Positions 63,482-64,000 of a stretch of 64,000 nucleotides of DNA are shown here, one piece after another. The stretch is from an uncultured Gammaproteobacteria bacterium (GTDB lineage Bacteria; Pseudomonadota; Gammaproteobacteria; GCA-001735895): positions 62,001 through 126,000 of the forward strand of contig CAMYLU010000008.1 of NCBI GenBank assembly GCA_947259485.1, written 5' to 3'. The position numbers and the translations under genes were made by a program. The notes beneath the pieces are model-generated. The model searched no databases and had not been told where the DNA came from. It was given only the letters and a program-made list of their open reading frames with translations. How positions within the stretch are numbered: the first letter of the stretch is position 1; each line of letters starts with the position of its first letter.

Positions 63482-64000
63482 TCAGGCGAACCACCACCGT
63501 TCGGCATTCTTCATGCCGTCCAGTTCCCAGTTGTTGCCGATTTGCTCGGGAAGACCGAGTTTGTCGTTCACCGCCATCACGTCACTGAGAAACAGCGGTA
63601 TTACAGCGCCCCCGTCGTTGTGCACGATTTGCTGCATTTCGACATAGATTTCGCGCCGTTTCTCCGCATTCAGTTCGGCACGGCCCTGGATGAGCAACTT
63701 GTTGAATTGCTCGTTCTTCCAGTAAGTTTCGTTCCATTTGGCATCCGCGGAGTAAACCTGGGAAAACATCCAGTTTTCGGTGGGCCGGCCGCTCCAGTAG
63801 GAGCCACACCAGGGCTTTTTCAACCACACGTCGGCCCAGTAGCCGTCATTGGCTTCGCGTTTAATGTCGATATTGATCCCGGCGGGCTTGGCCGATTCTC
63901 GCATCAGCTGCCCGGCGTCCACGGCACCGGCGAAGGCCGTATCCGCGGCATGGAATTCCACCGACAGGTTCTCCATTTTGGCCTGCTTCAAGTGCCACTT
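63482..64000 (-). CDS. ABC transporter solute-binding protein family 5, C-terminal part (partial)
   Basis: The frame is open to the right window edge; only the last ~172 residues are visible. The pattern (LMRESAKPAGINIDIKREAN, then DGYWADVWLKKPWCGSYWSG, then IYVEMQQIVHNDGGAVIPLF near the end) is that of the C-terminal lobe of DppA/OppA-type binding proteins, which feed peptide or other ABC importers. The N-terminal signal and the permease genes lie beyond the window. Ligand unknown; a link to the carnitine region is not shown. Confidence 0.85.
   Translation of the reverse strand, partial: KWHLKQAKMENLSVEFHAADTAFAGAVDAGQLMRESAKPAGINIDIKREANDGYWADVWLKKPWCGSYWSGRPTENWMFSQVYSADAKWNETYWKNEQFNKLLIQGRAELNAEKRREIYVEMQQIVHNDGGAVIPLFLSDVMAVNDKLGLPEQIGNNWELDGMKNAERWWFA

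Overview
The window looks like chromosome from a free-living, probably marine, heterotrophic gammaproteobacterium. Three things point that way: the 311-residue E. coli-type malate dehydrogenase, a formate dehydrogenase locus in the DUF3305-DUF3306-ferredoxin-TorD-Tat peptide-FdhABC order known from gammaproteobacteria such as Shewanella, and proteobacterial carnitine catabolism genes. This is inference from gene content; no rRNA or tRNA gene was seen. Base composition appears moderate and even. There is no prophage, insertion sequence or CRISPR array. No gap between genes exceeds about 300 bases.

2-4400: the end of a PAP2-family membrane phosphatase, then moaA-fdhD on the minus strand (molybdenum cofactor synthesis and formate dehydrogenase sulfuration), then ald overlapped by a nitrilase-family amidase gene. 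4650-16011: one long plus-strand formate dehydrogenase locus with accessory proteins, a chaperone, FdhA, FdhB, two successive FdhC-type cytochrome b subunits, and a membrane cytochrome plus HdrD/DsrK-like iron-sulfur protein that are not normal FdhABC parts. 16200-25600: mixed genes, including DUF3144, two metallopeptidases, a Tat-exported multicopper oxidase, an NMT1/THI5-like protein with a class V aminotransferase, DUF302, and a large DUF1631 protein with a Gly/Ala minisatellite.

25880-28500: an iron-siderophore/cobalamin-type ABC importer. 28500-33760 (minus strand): a LolCDE/MacB-like ABC system with a LolA-like periplasmic protein and an outer-membrane barrel; one of its two permease genes is frameshifted. 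34000-41660: DUF4389, a bactofilin-like membrane protein, an HhH protein, a DUF1800/DUF1501 pair, mdh, a small lipoprotein and a methyltransferase. 41770-47280: a tight operon of a GcvT-like protein, two short-chain dehydrogenases and a three-subunit HcnABC/opine-oxidase-like flavin dehydrogenase, probably for an amine or N-methylated amino acid. 47400-52300: an acyltransferase, c-type cytochromes, a LysR regulator and an EamA exporter.

52300-63360: a quaternary-amine catabolic region. A CaiC-like ADP-forming CoA ligase, a CaiA-like dehydrogenase and a CaiD-like hydratase could turn gamma-butyrobetaine into carnitine. L-carnitine dehydrogenase and a beta-keto acid cleavage enzyme would split carnitine into betaine and acetoacetate units. 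Acetoacetyl-CoA synthetase would recover the acetoacetate, and EtfAB next door could take electrons from the acyl-CoA dehydrogenase. A divergent GlxA/CdhR-type regulator sits at the head. The window ends inside an oligopeptide-type solute-binding protein. A family of short GC-rich palindromes recurs between genes throughout.
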